A stretch of DNA of 64,000 nt from Pantoea sp. At-9b (GCF_000175935.2 NC_014838.1:124001-188000), one strand, 5' to 3'; shown: positions 1 through 8,655, counted from the stretch's first letter. Program-made: numbers and translations. The notes: a model not told the origin generated them from the letters alone.

Positions 1-451
1 GAAATGAGGCCTGATGCTTTTTCTGCGCCCAATTCTCTAATGCGGTCAGGCCGGTTAAATAGCGCTCTTTGGGCGTGGCGAGAAATTGTGGGCTGCCCAT
101 GATTTTCTCTTCATTTTCCGGGTGCAACGGCGCGGCTAAATACAGCGCCGCGCCCGAGCCATAATCCCCGGCCAGTTGGTTATCAAGAAATTCGATGCCA
201 CCCGCTTCACTGGCCGCAGGACCAAGGTTGTCGGCGGGGATTAAGCGATCAAAAATCGCCGCCAGATTCTGGCGATCGAGTGGATTGGTTAATACCTGAT
301 ACCCTTGCTGCCACGCGGGTTGCGGCAGATGGTCGGGACTCATTTGGGTGCTCAGCGGGACATTATGCAGTTCTTTCGCGCGCAGTTGTGGGGCGACAGC
401 CAGTGACGCCACAATCGAACTGAGCGAAAAGAGCGCTTCTCTTCGGTTCAT
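1..451 (-). CDS. Gluconate 2-dehydrogenase subunit 3 family protein (3' end outside window)
   Basis: The reading frame starts at the ATG at 451 after an AGGAAAG ribosome site and runs off the left edge, leaving 150 codons. The N-terminus MNRREALFSLSSIVASLAVA is a twin-arginine signal with an RR pair followed by a hydrophobic stretch. The mature part (HNVPLSTQMSP..., FDRLIPADNLGPAASEAG) matches the small subunit of membrane-bound flavin gluconate/sugar dehydrogenases, which escorts the flavoprotein through the Tat system. In this family the flavoprotein and cytochrome c subunits normally follow; they would lie beyond position 1. Family assignment comes from recognised motifs; the substrate is not determined here. 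Confidence 0.8.
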   Translation of the reverse strand, partial: MNRREALFSLSSIVASLAVAPQLRAKELHNVPLSTQMSPDHLPQPAWQQGYQVLTNPLDRQNLAAIFDRLIPADNLGPAASEAGGIEFLDNQLAGDYGSGAALYLAAPLHPENEEKIMGSPQFLATPKERYLTGLTALENWAQKKHQASF

Positions 452-585
452 ACCACTTTCCTTTCATCATTCCGTCTGTTGACGGATACGGCAGATAATT
501 TCTACAGAGCACGACGTTCAGCATATTCAGACGTAATAACGCCACGCGAATATTCACGTAGAGGCGTTCAGTAAATATTTGTTCT

Positions 586-644
586 GTAGCGGCGCGTTTT
601 TATCGGCACGTTGCACGGAATTGCGCGATAAATCGCGCCGCTAC
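586..644. repeat. REP-like palindromic pair
   Basis: GTAGCGGCGCG near 586 and its inverted partner GCGCGATAAATCGCGCCGCTAC ending at 644 (read as two blocks) face each other across a short spacer. Related copies occur at 6098, 8791, 19843 and 23344, always between genes. The copy sits in a 289-base gap between two leftward genes (452-740), in which no gene was seen. Confidence 0.75.
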
Positions 645-740
645 AATCTTTGCAGAGAGTATTTAAATATGGGGGCGTGTTTTACCTTGCCAGTCAACAA
701 AATATTCTTCGGGCGATCCGTCATGCGGATGCCCTTTATA

Positions 741-1565
741 TTAATTAATGTATTTTTTCATGCTGTCTAAACAGCCACGGGAAATATCCCATAAATCATG
801 TTCCCAATGGCGCGGACTTAATAATTCCGGTGACCACACGCCGTCATAGCCGGTGGCTTTAACCGCCGTCACCCAGGCCGCAATATCAACATCGCCTTCG
901 CCTGGCGCATAATTACGTTGCACCCATTCATCCCAGGCTTCGTTAGGATATGCTGCGCGACCATCACAAAAGTGGACGCCATAGATCAGGTTTTTATCCA
1001 TCTGCGCCACCTCGGCCGGTGTGGTGCCACCGCCCGCGTGCAGATGCCAGAAATCGACCACCACGCCAACATTGTCCTTGCCACTGCGGGCGATGAGGTC
1101 CAGCGCTTGTTGCAGGCGATTAAACGCGGTGAAGGCCACCACTTCGATTTGAAATTTGATGCCAAGCGGTTTGCCGATATCGGCAATGGCGGAGATATTG
1201 TTGAGCAGAATAGCATCACGTTCAGCCGTGGGCAGGTGATCCAGCTCGGTGAGCGCCATAATTTGTACCACCGGGCAGCGTAGCTCTACCGCAGCCTGAC
1301 AGACTTTCTCTGCTTCGCGCAGCAGCTCAGCACGGGCTTCTGGTTGGTAGCGACCAATCCGTTTTAACGCGTTGATGCAGGTAACGTCGATGCGATGCTG
1401 CGCCATTAACTGGCGGAAAGCGGCGTAGCTGCCGCCGTTGTCCAGGTAGCGATACAGATGTTCTGGCAGAATTTCTACACCGCTGAAGCCGGTTTCCGCA
1501 GCGATACGTAACTGGGTGACGGCATTGCTGTACCAGACAGAAACGCCATGCAATGACAACTTCAT
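741..1565 (-). CDS. Sugar phosphate isomerase/epimerase (AP endonuclease 2-like TIM barrel)
   Basis: This 274-residue protein has the xylose-isomerase-like TIM-barrel fold. Likely metal-site segments are FQIEVVAF, VVVDFWHLH, YGVHFCD and WSPELLS, spaced as in IolE/IolI-type sugar isomerases and epimerases. It lies 15 bases downstream of the LacI-type regulator on the same strand, so the two are probably co-transcribed. A second family member of different sequence is at 5144. Together with the dehydrogenase at 3956 this suggests breakdown of an inositol-like polyol or keto-sugar. The precise substrate cannot be read from sequence. Confidence 0.75.
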   Translation of the reverse strand: MKLSLHGVSVWYSNAVTQLRIAAETGFSGVEILPEHLYRYLDNGGSYAAFRQLMAQHRIDVTCINALKRIGRYQPEARAELLREAEKVCQAAVELRCPVVQIMALTELDHLPTAERDAILLNNISAIADIGKPLGIKFQIEVVAFTAFNRLQQALDLIARSGKDNVGVVVDFWHLHAGGGTTPAEVAQMDKNLIYGVHFCDGRAAYPNEAWDEWVQRNYAPGEGDVDIAAWVTAVKATGYDGVWSPELLSPRHWEHDLWDISRGCLDSMKKYIN

Positions 1566-1580
1566 CTCTCCTCCTGTAGC

Positions 1581-2594
1581 TTACGGCTTCAGGTGAGAGC
1601 GTCGAACACGCAATTCTCCCTGAGACCAGGCACCCGCCGGTGTGGCACGTTCATCAATCAGCCGGTTTAGGGCTTCTTCAATCAATAGATCAATACGCTG
1701 GCTCCAGGTGGTCAGTTGCCAGCCGGGCAGGGCAGCTTCATCGATGCCGTCGAAGCCCACCACCGCCATATGTTTGTTGCCCGCGCCTTCGCGCAAAGCC
1801 TCCAACGCACCCAGCGCCAGCGCATCATTTTCGCAAAACAGCGCGTCGATGCGATCGGCTGGTGCATGCGCGTTGAGATACTCCGTCAGGACCGCATAGC
1901 TGCGTTCCTGGGCATAGCCACCGGCCGTCAACATCACTTCCAGCGCCAGGCCTGCCTCGGCCAGTGCCTGCTGCAAACCGTCCAGGCGCTGTAAATGGTT
2001 GCTACTGGTTTCCGGTCCGCGCATGTAGCCGAAGCGCGTGTACCCCTGCGCCAACAGCAATTCGCCCAGCTGTTTCCCGGCGTGCTGATCATCGATCTTC
2101 ACCACATCGATACCCGGCACATCGTTGTTACGACACAACTGCACCAGCGGGATGTGGTGCAGATCCTGCGCGATATCCACCAGCTCCTCGGTCAGCACCG
2201 TCCCGAGGAACAGCAAGCCATCAATCTGCAATTGATCGGCCAGCAACATCACCGATTTGTGGTTCTCGCTGTTGGTGATGTTGAGCAACAGCGCCATATA
2301 GCCGCGTTTCTGTAGCTGGTTGGTCACCGTGTCGATCAGCAGCAGCGAGTGCGGATTGCGCATCTCATCGATCACCACGCCAATGATGTGCGTCTTTTTC
2401 TGCGACAAACTGCGTGCCAGCAGATTCGGGCGATAACCCAACTCGCTGGCGACGGCCAACACGCGTTCGCGTGCTTTATCGGAGATCGATGCTCCGGGCG
2501 TAAAGGCACGTGAGACCGTCCATTTCGACACACCAGCCTGACGTGCGACGTCGCTGGCGGTGGCTTTGTGGGATTTTGCGCTGGGTTTGCTCAT
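1581..2594 (-). CDS. LacI-family transcriptional repressor
   Basis: The chosen ATG at 2594 gives 337 residues and puts the helix-turn-helix (TASDVARQAGVSKWTVSRAF) near the N-terminus, as usual for LacI proteins; a longer frame upstream would add an unlikely leader. The C-terminal part is a periplasmic-binding-like sensor domain (GVVIDEMRNPHSLLLIDTV; ...ALFCENDALALGAL; VVGFDGIDEA). Several copies of a 16-bp LacI-type palindrome lie in the gap to the divergent binding-protein gene and again before the dehydrogenase gene, making them the probable targets. The inducer is unknown. Confidence 0.9.
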   Translation of the reverse strand: MSKPSAKSHKATASDVARQAGVSKWTVSRAFTPGASISDKARERVLAVASELGYRPNLLARSLSQKKTHIIGVVIDEMRNPHSLLLIDTVTNQLQKRGYMALLLNITNSENHKSVMLLADQLQIDGLLFLGTVLTEELVDIAQDLHHIPLVQLCRNNDVPGIDVVKIDDQHAGKQLGELLLAQGYTRFGYMRGPETSSNHLQRLDGLQQALAEAGLALEVMLTAGGYAQERSYAVLTEYLNAHAPADRIDALFCENDALALGALEALREGAGNKHMAVVGFDGIDEAALPGWQLTTWSQRIDLLIEEALNRLIDERATPAGAWSQGELRVRRSHLKP

Positions 2595-2734
2595 AGCACC
2601 TGCATATCGGAGTTGGCGAAAGACCCCTGCATTGAACGTTAATCCCCGGCGAAAATAAACACCCAAAGCGCAAGTGCGTCGAAACCTTATGCGAAATAAC
2701 CCTGTTTTTATGATGTTGCGATTATGTTTGATCT

Positions 2735-2772
2735 TTGCACCCGATTGCAACGTTTTTTGCAATCGGGTGCAA
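2735..2772. promoter_or_regulatory. Paired LacI-type operators, mutually inverted
   Basis: TTGCACCCGATTGCAA (2735-2750) and TTGCAATCGGGTGCAA (2757-2772) are exact reverse complements, 22 bp centre to centre, about two helical turns. Each half-site matches the perfect palindrome at 2902. They lie upstream of the divergent repressor gene and probably autoregulate it. The pair could also fold as a 16-bp hairpin with a 6-base loop, but no T tract follows on either strand. Confidence 0.7.
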
Positions 2773-2871
2773 TACATCAACATTTTGTGATCATCTCCGC
2801 TGATTTGTGTTTTGCTGGATTGACTAAAATTTCGTCTTCGCCGACATTTTCGCCAGTACCTCCCCGAAGAT

Positions 2872-2917
2872 TTGACTGTTCGTCTCTTTTTTTTACTTAT
2901 TTTGCACCCGGGTGCAA
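2872..2917 (+). promoter_or_regulatory. Promoter with LacI-type operator over the start site
   Basis: TTGACT at 2872-2877 is followed after 17 bases by ACTTAT (2895-2900), a weak -10. Immediately downstream is the perfect 16-bp palindrome TTGCACCCGGGTGCAA (2902-2917), where a repressor would cover the transcription start. The flanks TTTTACTT/AAGTAAAA extend the symmetry. The operator is clear; the promoter boxes are tentative. Confidence 0.6.
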
Positions 2918-2984
2918 AAAGTAAAAATCAGCAGTGTCTCTCTTCCGGTCGGATCATCACAACATGACCCTACAGGAAACGACC

Positions 2985-3908
2985 ATGAAGACTTTGAAAA
3001 CGATTGTACTGACATTGGGTGTGCTGACTCTCGGCAGCGCGCAGGCAAAAACCTGGCAAGTGGGCGTCGCACTGGCCAATTTTGATCTCAATTTTGTCTC
3101 GATACTGCGCACCCAGATGTCGCATGAACTGGATGCCTCCGGCCTCAAAGGGCAGTTTTCTGATGCCAAAGGCGATGTGGCATTACAGGTGCAGCAGGTG
3201 GATGATTTTATCAACCAGGGGGTAGACGCGATCATCCTCAATCCGGTTGATACCCAGGGGGTGCGACCGATGATGGAGGCAGCGAAACGCGCCAATATCC
3301 CGTTGATTTTCGTCAACCGCAAGCCGGAGGTGAAACTGGACGGGCAGATGGCGTATGTCGGCTCCGATTCCGCGTTGAGTGGCAAGATGGAGATGGAAGC
3401 GCTGGCGAAACGCATGAACTACAAGGGCAATGTCGCCATCATTATGGGGGCGCTGTCGAATGAAGAAGCACGCGAACGCACCCGGGCAACGGAAGAGGTG
3501 ATTGCCGCGCACAAAGAGATGAAAGTGGTGGAAAAACAGACCGCTAAATGGCAACGCAATGAGGCGGTAGATGTGGTTTCCAGTTGGTTGCTGAATGGCA
3601 CATCGATAGACGCCATCGCCGCCAACAATGATGAAATGGCGATTGGTGCCATCATGGCGCTGAAGCAGGCGAAGAAAAGCAATGTGCTGGTGGCGGGGAT
3701 TGATGGCACTCCAGACGGTCTGCAATTTATTAAAAGCGGCGACATGGCGGTGACCATCTTCCAGGATGCGAAAGGGCAGGCCACCGGCGCAGTTCAGGTC
3801 ACCAAAGCGATGCTGGATAAGCAGAAAACGGCCGCCTATAACTGGATTCCCTACGCCACGGTGACACAGGCAAATTATCAACAGTTCGAACAGAAGAACC
3901 AGAAATAA
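2985..3908 (+). CDS. Sugar ABC transporter substrate-binding protein (RbsB-like)
   Basis: The ATG at 2985 follows an AGGAAAC ribosome site and starts a Sec signal peptide (MKTLKTIVLTLGVLTLGSAQA, cleavage before KTW, shown as the first 21 residues minus detail of h-region). The 307-residue protein has the type-1 periplasmic-binding fold of ribose/inositol binders: NFVSILRTQM, VDAIILNPVD, YVGSDSALSG, ANNDEMAIGA and GIDGTPDG. No permease or ATPase gene lies nearby, so it is an orphan binding protein that would need partners encoded elsewhere. It is the first gene of the LacI-controlled rightward transcript. Confidence 0.85.
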   Translation: MKTLKTIVLTLGVLTLGSAQAKTWQVGVALANFDLNFVSILRTQMSHELDASGLKGQFSDAKGDVALQVQQVDDFINQGVDAIILNPVDTQGVRPMMEAAKRANIPLIFVNRKPEVKLDGQMAYVGSDSALSGKMEMEALAKRMNYKGNVAIIMGALSNEEARERTRATEEVIAAHKEMKVVEKQTAKWQRNEAVDVVSSWLLNGTSIDAIAANNDEMAIGAIMALKQAKKSNVLVAGIDGTPDGLQFIKSGDMAVTIFQDAKGQATGAVQVTKAMLDKQKTAAYNWIPYATVTQANYQQFEQKNQK

Positions 3909-3928
3909 CCCCTTACCTCTGACCTGAT

Positions 3929-3944
3929 TTGCACCCGGGTGCAA
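3929..3944. promoter_or_regulatory. Internal LacI-type operator before the dehydrogenase gene
   Basis: A second exact copy of TTGCACCCGGGTGCAA lies in the 47-base gap between the binding-protein stop and the next ATG, ending one base before the AAAGGAG ribosome site. It could act as an internal operator or roadblock. In RNA it would form a short hairpin beside the ribosome site. Confidence 0.7.
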
Positions 3945-3955
3945 AAGGAGTAACT

Positions 3956-5134
3956 ATGCTCAATGGTGAAAAGAAAATCCCCCGCCCATTACGCTGGGCG
4001 ATGATTGGTGGCGGCCGTTTAAGCCAGGTAGGTTATAAACATCGCTCTGGCGCACTGCGTGATAACACCGCTTATCAGCTGGTCGCCAGTGCCTTCGATA
4101 TTGACGCCGAACGCGGGCGTGACTTTGGCGTCAATCTGGGGCTGGCGGCAGATCGCTGCTACGACAACTATCAACAATTGCTGGCAGAGGAGGCGAAGCG
4201 GGCAGATGGAGTCGAAGTCGTGACCATCGCCACCCCGAATGGCACTCATTACGAAATCACCAAAGCAGCACTGAATGCGGGGATTCACGTGATCTGTGAA
4301 AAACCGTTGTTTTTCACCACCGCTGAAGCGCAGGAAATTAAAACGCTGGCCGAGGCGAAAGGGCTAATCATCGGCGTCACCTATGGTTTTTCCGGGCACC
4401 CGCTGTTGATGCAGATGCGCGCGATGATCGCCAAAGGCGAGATCGGCGAGGTGCGCATGGTTGAGCTGCAATATACCCATGGCTTTAGCGCCAATGACAG
4501 TGCCGACAAGTTTAGCGATGCGCAGAAGTGGCGCGTTGATCCCAACATTGCCGGACCCTCTTTTGTACTGGGGGATATCTCCACCCATACCTTTTACATC
4601 TCACAACTGGTGCTGCCGCAGTTGCAGATTCAATCGTTGTTGTGCGATCGCCAGAGCTTTATCCCGTCGCGTGCACCGCTGGAAGACAACGCCATGGTGT
4701 TGATGCATTACGACAACGGCGCTGTCGGGCGCATGTGGGCTTCCTCAATCAATGCCGGTTCGATGGACAGCCAAAGCATCCGGGTGATTGGTTCGCGTGC
4801 CAGCCTGGAGTGGAGCGATTACAACCCCGGTGAGCTGAAATATGAAGTGCAGGGACAGCCCAATCAGGTGATGCATCACGGTATGCCGTATCTCGATGAC
4901 AGCGCACTGGCTGAGGAGCGCCTCGGGGCGTTACACACCGAAGGTCTGGCGGAGTCCTGGGCCAATATCTACCTCAAATTTGCCATTGCCATCAGCGCTG
5001 CACAGCGTGGCGATCAGCAGACGCTGGCGAACCTGATCTACCCCGATATCAACGCCGGGCTGGAAGGGGTGCGCTGGATTGAAAACTGTGTGCGCTCGGC
5101 AGATAACGGCGCGATCTGGGTTAATTATCAATAA
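3956..5134 (+). CDS. Gfo/Idh/MocA family oxidoreductase
   Basis: The start is the ATG at 3956, after AAAGGAG; the frame also opens upstream from a TTG inside the operator, which is rejected. The 392-residue protein has an N-terminal NAD(P) Rossmann motif (MIGGGRLSQVG), the family ATPNGTHYE loop and the CEKPLFF signature with the catalytic-region lysine, followed by the alpha/beta substrate domain. It sits between the binding protein and the second isomerase, with only 9 bases to the latter, so dehydrogenation and isomerisation are probably successive steps on the same sugar or polyol. Confidence 0.85.
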   Translation: MLNGEKKIPRPLRWAMIGGGRLSQVGYKHRSGALRDNTAYQLVASAFDIDAERGRDFGVNLGLAADRCYDNYQQLLAEEAKRADGVEVVTIATPNGTHYEITKAALNAGIHVICEKPLFFTTAEAQEIKTLAEAKGLIIGVTYGFSGHPLLMQMRAMIAKGEIGEVRMVELQYTHGFSANDSADKFSDAQKWRVDPNIAGPSFVLGDISTHTFYISQLVLPQLQIQSLLCDRQSFIPSRAPLEDNAMVLMHYDNGAVGRMWASSINAGSMDSQSIRVIGSRASLEWSDYNPGELKYEVQGQPNQVMHHGMPYLDDSALAEERLGALHTEGLAESWANIYLKFAIAISAAQRGDQQTLANLIYPDINAGLEGVRWIENCVRSADNGAIWVNYQ

Positions 5135-5143
5135 GGACACTTC

Positions 5144-6085
5144 ATGAGACTCTCATTCTGTACCGACAGCCTCGGGCATCTGCCCTTTGAAGCGATGCTG
5201 GATAAATTACTGGAACTTGGTGTGTATGGCGTGGAGATGACCACCGGTGGCTGGTCTTCAGCCCCACATCTGCGCACGGAGGCATTGCTCGCCAGCGCCA
5301 GTCAGCGTCAGCAACTGTTGCAGGCGCTGGAGAGTCGCGGCATGTCGATTGCCGCGCTGAATGTCTCCGGCAATCCGCTTGACGTGGGAGAACTCGGTCA
5401 ACGTCATCAGCGTGATACCGAACAGGCGCTGGCATTGGCCGGTGAGCTGGGCGTGAAGAAAATCGTGATGATGAGCGGCCTACCACCGGCCAGCCCGCAT
5501 GACACGATCCCCAACTGGATTACCTACACCGTTAGTTGGCCGCCAACGCTGAAAAATTGCCTGGATTATCAGTGGAATGAGGTGGCGATTCCTTACTGGC
5601 TGGGATTGGTGGAACGCGCCAAAACCAGTGGTGTAGAGCGCTTTGCGCTGGAAAACTTCAGCTCGATGCTGGTGTGGAACCCGGAAACCTTGTTCCGCCT
5701 GCGGGATGCGGTAGGGCCGATGGTGGGGTTGAACCTTGATCCCAGCCATCTGCTCTGGATGGGAGGAGACCCGATAGCGGCGGCGCGGGCACTGGGTTCG
5801 GCGATCCACCATGTACACGGTAAAGATGTGCGGCTGGAACGCGGGCTGGTGAATATCAATGGCTTGCTGGAAACCAAACCGGTGGAGGATGTGGCGAACC
5901 GCGCGTGGAACTATGTCGCGGTGGGTTGCGGCCAGGATCTGCAATGGTGGAAGGAGTTCTTCTCGGTGGTGCGCATGATGGGCTACAACGATTGGGTGTC
6001 ACTGGAAATGGAAGATCTCACCATGTCGGTTGAGGCGGGGGTAACATCCTCGATTGCCGCCCTTCAGCAAACTATCAGCCAGTAA
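5144..6085 (+). CDS. Sugar phosphate isomerase/epimerase (TIM barrel)
   Basis: This 313-residue protein is a second AP-endonuclease-2-like TIM barrel. It follows the Gfo/Idh gene by 9 bases, with AAGGACAC just before the ATG. Probable metal-ligand segments are FALENFSS, GLNLDPSHLLWMGG, HHVHGKDVR and WVSLEMED. The typical pairing of such enzymes with Gfo/Idh dehydrogenases is in inositol and keto-sugar catabolism. It is not closely similar to the protein encoded at 741. Confidence 0.75.
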   Translation: MRLSFCTDSLGHLPFEAMLDKLLELGVYGVEMTTGGWSSAPHLRTEALLASASQRQQLLQALESRGMSIAALNVSGNPLDVGELGQRHQRDTEQALALAGELGVKKIVMMSGLPPASPHDTIPNWITYTVSWPPTLKNCLDYQWNEVAIPYWLGLVERAKTSGVERFALENFSSMLVWNPETLFRLRDAVGPMVGLNLDPSHLLWMGGDPIAAARALGSAIHHVHGKDVRLERGLVNINGLLETKPVEDVANRAWNYVAVGCGQDLQWWKEFFSVVRMMGYNDWVSLEMEDLTMSVEAGVTSSIAALQQTISQ

Positions 6086-6097
6086 TTGCTCTGATCC

Positions 6098-6143
6098 GTA
6101 GCGGCGCGATTTATCGCGCGGGTTTTGATTATCGCGCCGCGAC
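6098..6143. repeat. REP-like palindrome
   Basis: GTAGCGGCGCGATTTATCGC starts at 6098 and a degenerate inverted half (ATCGCGCCGCGAC) ends at 6143. It follows the isomerase stop codon by 13 bases, a typical 3'-end position for REP units. Confidence 0.7.
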
Positions 6144-6156
6144 AGAAGGGTTGTGA

Positions 6157-6188
6157 TTGCAACAGCCACACAACAGTGGCTGTTGCAA
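6157..6188. other. 13-bp perfect inverted repeat (hairpin)
   Basis: TTGCAACAGCCAC (6157-6169) and its reverse complement (6176-6188) flank the 6-base loop ACAACA. No T tract follows, so it is either a protein-binding site for control of the sfnG-like gene or a stabilising hairpin at the end of the previous transcript. Confidence 0.5.
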
Positions 6189-6289
6189 ATACCACAATGT
6201 TACCGACGAGGTATGGTGATCAAACCTGATAAATCAATGAGTTGTCCGCACCACAAAACTGGCACAGCCACTGCATAGCGTTATATATC

Positions 6290-6319
6290 CAAAAGATTTA
6301 AGTGGTAATAAATCTTTTG
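6290..6319. promoter_or_regulatory. 11-bp inverted repeat upstream of sfnG-like gene
   Basis: CAAAAGATTTA (6290-6300) and TAAATCTTTTG (6309-6319) are perfect inverted copies separated by 8 bases, ending 38 bases before the ATG. Position and symmetry suggest an operator or activator site; the cognate protein is not in the window. Confidence 0.5.
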
Positions 6320-6357
6320 TTTTTCGATATAAGCCACGCATCGCATGAGGACTCGCT

Positions 6358-7464
6358 ATGTCTGTACTCCAACCTGCCAGTAAACCCCTGCAATTTGCCT
6401 ATTGGGTGCCGAACGTCTCCGGCGGCCTGGTAATCAGCCAGATTGAGCAACGCACACGCTGGGACGCCGATTACAACCGCCAACTGGCGAAAATCGCCGA
6501 AAACGCCGGTTTTGATTATGCACTGACGCAAATTCGCTTTACCGCCGGATACGGAGCGGATAATCAGCATGAGTCGGTGACGTTTTCGCAGGACCTGCTG
6601 AGTCACACCTCGCGGTTGAAGGTGATCGCCGCGTTGCTGCCAGGACCGTGGAATCCGGTGCTGGCCGCCAAACAGATTGCCACCATCAGCCACCTTTACG
6701 GACCGCGTATCGCGGTCAATATTGTCAGTGGCTGGTTCCGTGGCGAATTTAAAGCGATTGGTGAACCTTGGCTCGACCATGAAGAGCGTTATCTGCGCTC
6801 GGAAGAATTTATTCGTTGCCTGCGCGGTATCTGGGGAGAGGAGAGCTTCACCTTCGCCGGGGATTTCTATCGCTTCCGTGACTATGCGTTGAAACCGAAA
6901 CCCCTGTCGCCGCAACCGGAAATTTTCCAGGGCGGCAGCTCGCGTGCCGCACGCGATATGGCGGCTCGCGTGTCCGACTGGTATTTCACCAACGGCAACA
7001 CACCGGAAGGCGTGCGCCAGCAGGTTGCGGATATTCAGGCGAAAGCGCGCGCCAGCCAACATAACGTGAAGATCGGCCTGAATGGTTTTGTTATCGCCAG
7101 AGAAACTGAACAGGAAGCGCAGGCGGTGTTGCAGGAAATCATCGCTAAAGCGAATCCGGATGCGGTGAAAGGCTTCCAGCATGAAGTGAAAAATGCCGGT
7201 AGCGCCTCGCCGGAAGGGGAAGGTAACTGGGCTAAATCTTCCTTTGAGGATTTGGTGCAGTACAACGATGGATTTAAAACCAACCTGATCGGCACACCGC
7301 AGCAGATCGCGGAGCGCATTATCGCGCTCAAACGCGCCGGGGTGGATTTGCTGCTGCTGGCGTTCCTGCATTTTCATGAAGAGGTCGAGTTCTTTGGCCG
7401 CGAAATTATTCCGCGGGTGCGTGAACTGGAACGTCAGGAAGCCGCAGCGACGGCGTTGGTGTGA
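6358..7464 (+). CDS. sfnG: SfnG-like FMNH2-dependent dimethylsulfone monooxygenase
   Basis: The 368-residue protein is a bacterial-luciferase-fold (LLM class) flavin monooxygenase. Stretches such as FAYWVPNVSGGLV, NAGFDYALTQIRFTAGYG, IAVNIVSGWFRGEF, EIFQGGSSRAARDMAARVSDWYFTN (quoted in parts) and NLIGTPQQIAERI are those I associate with SfnG. SfnG uses reduced flavin and oxygen to convert dimethylsulfone to methanesulfinate when sulfur is scarce. No flavin reductase or sulfonate genes sit beside it. Its stop codon abuts that of the convergent exporter gene. Related alkanesulfonate monooxygenases are the main alternative. Confidence 0.8.
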   Translation: MSVLQPASKPLQFAYWVPNVSGGLVISQIEQRTRWDADYNRQLAKIAENAGFDYALTQIRFTAGYGADNQHESVTFSQDLLSHTSRLKVIAALLPGPWNPVLAAKQIATISHLYGPRIAVNIVSGWFRGEFKAIGEPWLDHEERYLRSEEFIRCLRGIWGEESFTFAGDFYRFRDYALKPKPLSPQPEIFQGGSSRAARDMAARVSDWYFTNGNTPEGVRQQVADIQAKARASQHNVKIGLNGFVIARETEQEAQAVLQEIIAKANPDAVKGFQHEVKNAGSASPEGEGNWAKSSFEDLVQYNDGFKTNLIGTPQQIAERIIALKRAGVDLLLLAFLHFHEEVEFFGREIIPRVRELERQEAAATALV

Positions 7465-8655
7465 TCAAATATGGCGGTTGCGGCCAGCAAGGGTCGCCAC
7501 CGCCATTTGTAGCAGGGCAATCACCAGCAGCAATACCAGCGGCAGCGTCCAACTGCCGCTGGCATCATGCAGCATGCCAAAGCACAGCGGCCCCAGAGCC
7601 GCAACGCCATAGCCGACACATTGCGCCATCCCCGATAATTTTGATGCCTGACGATGATCATGGGTGCGTAAATTAAACAGCGCCAGGCAAGTCACCATTG
7701 ACGCACCTGCTCCCAATCCTGCCAGTAGCAACCAGATCAGCGCCCAGCCGGGTGCCAGCAGCAACCCCATCACGCCAGAGAAAATCGCCAGCGAAGCCAA
7801 AAAACCGATGGCACGTTGATCATGTAGGCGTTTCAGGGCGCTCATGCAGGCCAGGTTGGCGACAATCGCCACGATTTGATAGACGAACAGAAGCCAGCCG
7901 GCAGCCAGTTGGCTGATCCCCTCATCCTGAGCGAACGGGGTAAACCAGCCGATCAGGGTATAAAACACCAACGACTGGCAGGCCATAAAGAGAGAAACTT
8001 GCCAGCCAAGCGCTGAACGCCACGGTGAACGTTGCAGCGGCTGTGACGCGGTGGGCTGCGTATGCACCGCCACGTGTTGGAGTTGCGGCAGCCAGGCCAG
8101 CAACGCGACCATGCCCGGCACCAGCCAGATCCCCAGTGACAAATGCCAGCCCACGCCAGTGAGTTGCGCCAGCGGCACCGCAACACCGGAGGCGATGCTG
8201 GCGGTGATCGCCATGGTGGTGGCATATAACCCGATATAGCGAGCGGTATGCGCCGTGAAATCGCGCTTAATCAGCGGCGGCAACAACACGTTGGCAGCGG
8301 CGATACCGGCGCTGAGCAGCAGTGTTCCCGCCCATAACGCCTTTTCGCTGCCGGTGATGCGCAGCAGTGAGCCGAGGGTAATGAGCAGCAATGCACCCCA
8401 CAGGCTGCGTTCAAGCCCAAAGCGGTTGCCCAGCCAGGCCGCCGGAGGGGCAAGGGTGGCGAACATCAGCAGCGGCAGGAAATTCAGTATGCCAGCCGCG
8501 CTGGCGCTCAGCCCGAACGTCTGGCGAATGTTTTCCAGCACCGGGCCGGTGGCGGTGATCGGTGTGCGCAAGTTGGCGGCGGTCAGCAACAGTAAAAACA
8601 GAAAAAAGCCGGAGCGGCGCAGGGCAGGATTTGCAGATAAAACGGTATGGGTCAT
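7465..8655 (-). CDS. MFS transporter, CynX/NimT type
   Basis: The ATG at 8655 gives 396 residues; an upstream GTG is possible but less likely. There are about twelve hydrophobic segments. The first reads FFLFLLLLTAANLRTPITATGP, where NLR.....GP is characteristic of the CynX/NimT branch of the major facilitator superfamily. E. coli members handle cyanate or 2-nitroimidazole. The gene converges on the sfnG-like gene with no spacer. The substrate cannot be inferred. Confidence 0.8.
   Translation of the reverse strand: MTHTVLSANPALRRSGFFLFLLLLTAANLRTPITATGPVLENIRQTFGLSASAAGILNFLPLLMFATLAPPAAWLGNRFGLERSLWGALLLITLGSLLRITGSEKALWAGTLLLSAGIAAANVLLPPLIKRDFTAHTARYIGLYATTMAITASIASGVAVPLAQLTGVGWHLSLGIWLVPGMVALLAWLPQLQHVAVHTQPTASQPLQRSPWRSALGWQVSLFMACQSLVFYTLIGWFTPFAQDEGISQLAAGWLLFVYQIVAIVANLACMSALKRLHDQRAIGFLASLAIFSGVMGLLLAPGWALIWLLLAGLGAGASMVTCLALFNLRTHDHRQASKLSGMAQCVGYGVAALGPLCFGMLHDASGSWTLPLVLLLVIALLQMAVATLAGRNRHI

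Noticed and set aside
2735..2772. Hairpin as a terminator for the repressor transcript
   Set aside because: It lies upstream, not downstream, of the repressor gene, has no T run, and each arm matches LacI-type operators found elsewhere in the locus.
3183..3944. 253-codon frame opposite the binding protein gene
   Set aside because: Shadow of a clear periplasmic-binding protein; its composition is rich in His/Arg, typical of antisense frames, and it starts inside an operator.
6298..7377. Long open frame of 359 codons opposite the sfnG-like gene
   Set aside because: It is antisense to a well-matched monooxygenase, has no family motifs and no ribosome site; GC-rich codon use keeps the opposite frame open.
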